From Clostridiales bacterium (GTDB lineage: Bacteria; Bacillota_A; Clostridia; Peptostreptococcales; Anaerovoracaceae), in the NCBI GenBank assembly GCA_015058265.1, contig SVCR01000061.1, positions 1-8,499 of the forward strand: a DNA stretch of 8,499 nucleotides. The letters are read 5' to 3'. This document shows positions 6,880 through 8,499 of this stretch, piece by piece; positions within the stretch are counted from its first letter, which is position 1; each line of letters starts with the position of its first letter. The translations under genes were made by a program, and so were the position numbers. The notes beneath the pieces were generated by a model that saw nothing but the letters and a program-made list of their open reading frames with translations, ran no database searches and was not told the origin of the DNA.

Positions 6880-6891
6880 CTGAAATTTCAG
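6880..6891 (+). repeat. 12-base palindrome in the gpmI leader
   Basis: CTGAAATTTCAG is a perfect palindrome three bases before the GGAGG of gpmI. It could bind a dimeric regulator or form a small hairpin (4-bp stem, AATT loop) close to the ribosome binding site. A palindrome this short and AT-rich can arise by chance. Confidence 0.3.
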
Positions 6892-6894
6892 ACC

Positions 6895-6899
6895 GGAGG
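6895..6899 (+). promoter_or_regulatory. Ribosome binding site of gpmI
   Basis: GGAGG ends 7 bases before the ATG at 6907-6909, standard spacing. It supports that start and contrasts with the divergent addA gene, which has no such site. Confidence 0.85.
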
Positions 6900-6906
6900 T
6901 TAACTA

Positions 6907-8421
6907 ATGAAACACAGACCAACTATGCTTATGATCCTCGATGGATTCGGGATCAGACAAGAAACATACGGAAACGCTATCGCTGCTGCCAGGACACCGG
7001 TTCTCGACAGATTATTCTCGGAATACCCTTTCATAACTATCGAAGCCAGCGGCGAGCCGGTCGGATTGCCTGCAGGCCAGATGGGCAATTCGGAAGTCGG
7101 GCATCTGAATATCGGCGCAGGCAGCGTTGTATATCAGAACCTGCTCAAGATCACCAGATCGATCAGATCCGGTGAATTCTTCCGCAACGAAGCCCTTCTC
7201 TCTGCCATGAAGAATGCTGCCGACGGACACACTCTTCACATCATGGGCCTGGTATCTGACGGCGGAGTCCACAGCCATTTCGAGCATCTCAAGGCAGTCA
7301 TCGACATGGCAAAGCAGAATAATGTCAAAGAAGTCATCGTACATTGCTTCCTCGACGGAAGAGATGTGCCGCCTAAGAGCGCGATGGATTATCTCGGACC
7401 TCTTGAGGATTATATGAAAGAGGTCGGTCTTGGCAGGATCGGAGTTATTTCCGGAAGATTCTATGCAATGGACAGAGATAAGAGATGGGAAAGACTCGTC
7501 AGAGCATATGACGCGCTGACTCTCAGCGAAGGACTGACAGCATCCTGTTCGCAGGAAGCCATCGACAACTCATATGCTAAAGACGAGACAGACGAATTCG
7601 TTCAGCCTACAGTCGTAACACCTGTTCCGATCAGGAGTGACGATTCTGTCATCTTCATCAACTTCAGACCTGACAGAGCAAGAGAGATCACCAGGACACT
7701 CGTAGATCCTGATTTTGACGGGTTTGAGCGCAAGGCCAAGGTCACGGGTCTCAACTATGTATGCATGGCTGAATATGATGCGACAATGCCTAACGTTTCT
7801 GTCGCATTCCCGCCGGAAGATGTTGATCCGACTCTCGGAGGAACACTTGCAGCGGCAGGCCTCAAGCAGCTGAGGATCGCCGAGACCGAGAAGTATGCTC
7901 ACGTGACATTCTTCTTCAACGGCGGAGTCGAAGAGCCTAATAAGAACGAAGACAGGATACTGATCCCGTCACCTAAGGTCGCGACATATGACCTGCAGCC
8001 GGAAATGAGCGCTCCGCTCGTAGCATCTACAGTAATCGATAAGATCAGAGAGGATGCTTACGATGTCTACATCCTCAACTTCGCTAACCCTGATATGGTC
8101 GGCCATACAGGAGTCTTCGACGCAGCAGTCAAAGCCATCGAAACTCTCGACGGACTTGTAGGTCAGATCGCTGATGAGCTTCTGGCCCGTGACGGACAGC
8201 TTCTTCTGACAGCAGACCACGGCAGCGCCGATACGATGCTCGATGCTGACGGCAATGTTGTCACCAAGCACAGCACTGCACCTGTTCCGCTTTGTCATAT
8301 ATGCAAGGAGCCGATGCCGTTCAAGAAGAGCACCGGCAAGCTTGCAGACATATCTCCGACTCTCCTGACTATGATGGGTATAGATGTCCCGGCAGGAATG
8401 GACGGTGATGTTCTCGTATAG
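6907..8421 (+). CDS. gpmI: 2,3-bisphosphoglycerate-independent phosphoglycerate mutase
   Basis: This 504-residue cytoplasmic enzyme interconverts 3- and 2-phosphoglycerate in lower glycolysis and gluconeogenesis, without bisphosphoglycerate and with two metal ions, usually manganese. It belongs to the alkaline phosphatase superfamily. Visible active-site residues: D12 in MILDGFG; S62, the serine phosphorylated during catalysis, in GQMGNSEVGH (57-66); HSHFEH (122-127); RDVPPKSAM (152-160); RFYAMDRDKRWER (184-196); RPDRAREI (254-261); metal ligands D396 and H400 in NPDMVGH; D437 and H438 in TADHGS; and H455 in KHSTAPVP. D12 and S62 carry the same numbers as in the well-studied Bacillus enzyme. 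Length is normal (about 505-515) and the C-terminal GMDGDVLV is typical. GGAGG lies 7 bases upstream of the ATG. No other glycolytic gene is in the window, although gpmI often clusters with gap, pgk, tpi and eno. Confidence 0.97.
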   Translation: MKHRPTMLMILDGFGIRQETYGNAIAAARTPVLDRLFSEYPFITIEASGEPVGLPAGQMGNSEVGHLNIGAGSVVYQNLLKITRSIRSGEFFRNEALLSAMKNAADGHTLHIMGLVSDGGVHSHFEHLKAVIDMAKQNNVKEVIVHCFLDGRDVPPKSAMDYLGPLEDYMKEVGLGRIGVISGRFYAMDRDKRWERLVRAYDALTLSEGLTASCSQEAIDNSYAKDETDEFVQPTVVTPVPIRSDDSVIFINFRPDRAREITRTLVDPDFDGFERKAKVTGLNYVCMAEYDATMPNVSVAFPPEDVDPTLGGTLAAAGLKQLRIAETEKYAHVTFFFNGGVEEPNKNEDRILIPSPKVATYDLQPEMSAPLVASTVIDKIREDAYDVYILNFANPDMVGHTGVFDAAVKAIETLDGLVGQIADELLARDGQLLLTADHGSADTMLDADGNVVTKHSTAPVPLCHICKEPMPFKKSTGKLADISPTLLTMMGIDVPAGMDGDVLV

Positions 8422-8478
8422 CGTCCTCAGACTTTGCCTGTGATCTGACATCCGACTGATCACGACAAGGGCTGACGC
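8421..8478 (+). other. Long imperfect hairpin after gpmI
   Basis: Starting at the last base of the stop codon, GCGTC (8421-8425) can pair with GACGC (8474-8478), CTT (8432-8434) with AAG (8467-8469), and GTGATC (8440-8445) with GATCAC (8458-8463). The structure has internal loops and a 12-base apical loop. No U-tract follows, so it is not a classical intrinsic terminator; it may protect the 3' end. The window then ends in AAAAAAGC (8492-8499), which could be the left arm of a terminator cut by the boundary. Confidence 0.4.
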
Positions 8479-8499
8479 AAATACTTAAATCAAAAAAGC

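Noticed and set aside
6785..6922. 46-residue N-terminal extension of addA up to an ATG at 6922
   Set aside because: It would run across both predicted promoters and into gpmI. The family N-terminus begins at the ATG at 6784, shortly before the Walker A motif, and the extension has no family-like sequence.
7969..8463. Minus-strand open frame (164 codons) over the gpmI 3' half
   Set aside because: It is antisense to conserved gpmI metal-binding motifs, with no ribosome binding site and no recognisable domain.
1..8499. Mobile element, phage, CRISPR or defence island
   Set aside because: No transposase, integrase, terminal repeats, spaced direct repeats or defence-type genes were seen. All main genes are housekeeping or small conserved families, with no large composition shift.

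Overview
This is an ordinary chromosomal segment of a low-to-mid GC Bacillota, most likely an anaerobic member of the Clostridia. The grounds are the AddA-type (not RecBCD) recombination helicase-nuclease, a cofactor-independent phosphoglycerate mutase, a DUF4085-like protein, a flavodoxin-fold protein with an iron-sulfur-type cysteine motif, AGGAGG ribosome binding sites and TATAAT promoters. Genus cannot be fixed from the sequence. No transposase, phage gene, CRISPR array, tRNA or rRNA was seen.

Layout, left to right. Positions 1-138 (+) hold the last 45 residues of an NADP-type glutamate dehydrogenase (gdhA). A 147-base convergent gap follows, holding several hairpins and a strong, probably bidirectional terminator. 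On the minus strand from 286 to 6784 lie four genes, in transcription order: addA (1212 aa), a 208-aa iron-sulfur flavoprotein-like gene starting with TTG, a 315-aa very acidic DUF4085-like protein, and ornithine carbamoyltransferase (argF). Gaps between them are 19, 76 and 185 bases. No intrinsic terminator is visible between them, so read-through from the addA promoter is possible, although argF may have its own promoter. A 122-base divergent region (6785-6906) separates addA from gpmI (6907-8421, +), and the window ends 78 bases after gpmI.

Functionally the genes are housekeeping: nitrogen and arginine metabolism (gdhA, argF), double-strand-break repair (addA), redox (flavoprotein) and lower glycolysis (gpmI). 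They do not form one obvious pathway.

Points worth a second look are: addA without an adjacent addB; two back-to-back TATAAT promoters whose -35 elements overlap; an addA transcript predicted to be almost leaderless; the CX2CX2CX5C motif in the flavoprotein; the one-third acidic composition of the DUF4085-like protein; and a small ORF overlapping its start. I found no convincing new biological system here.
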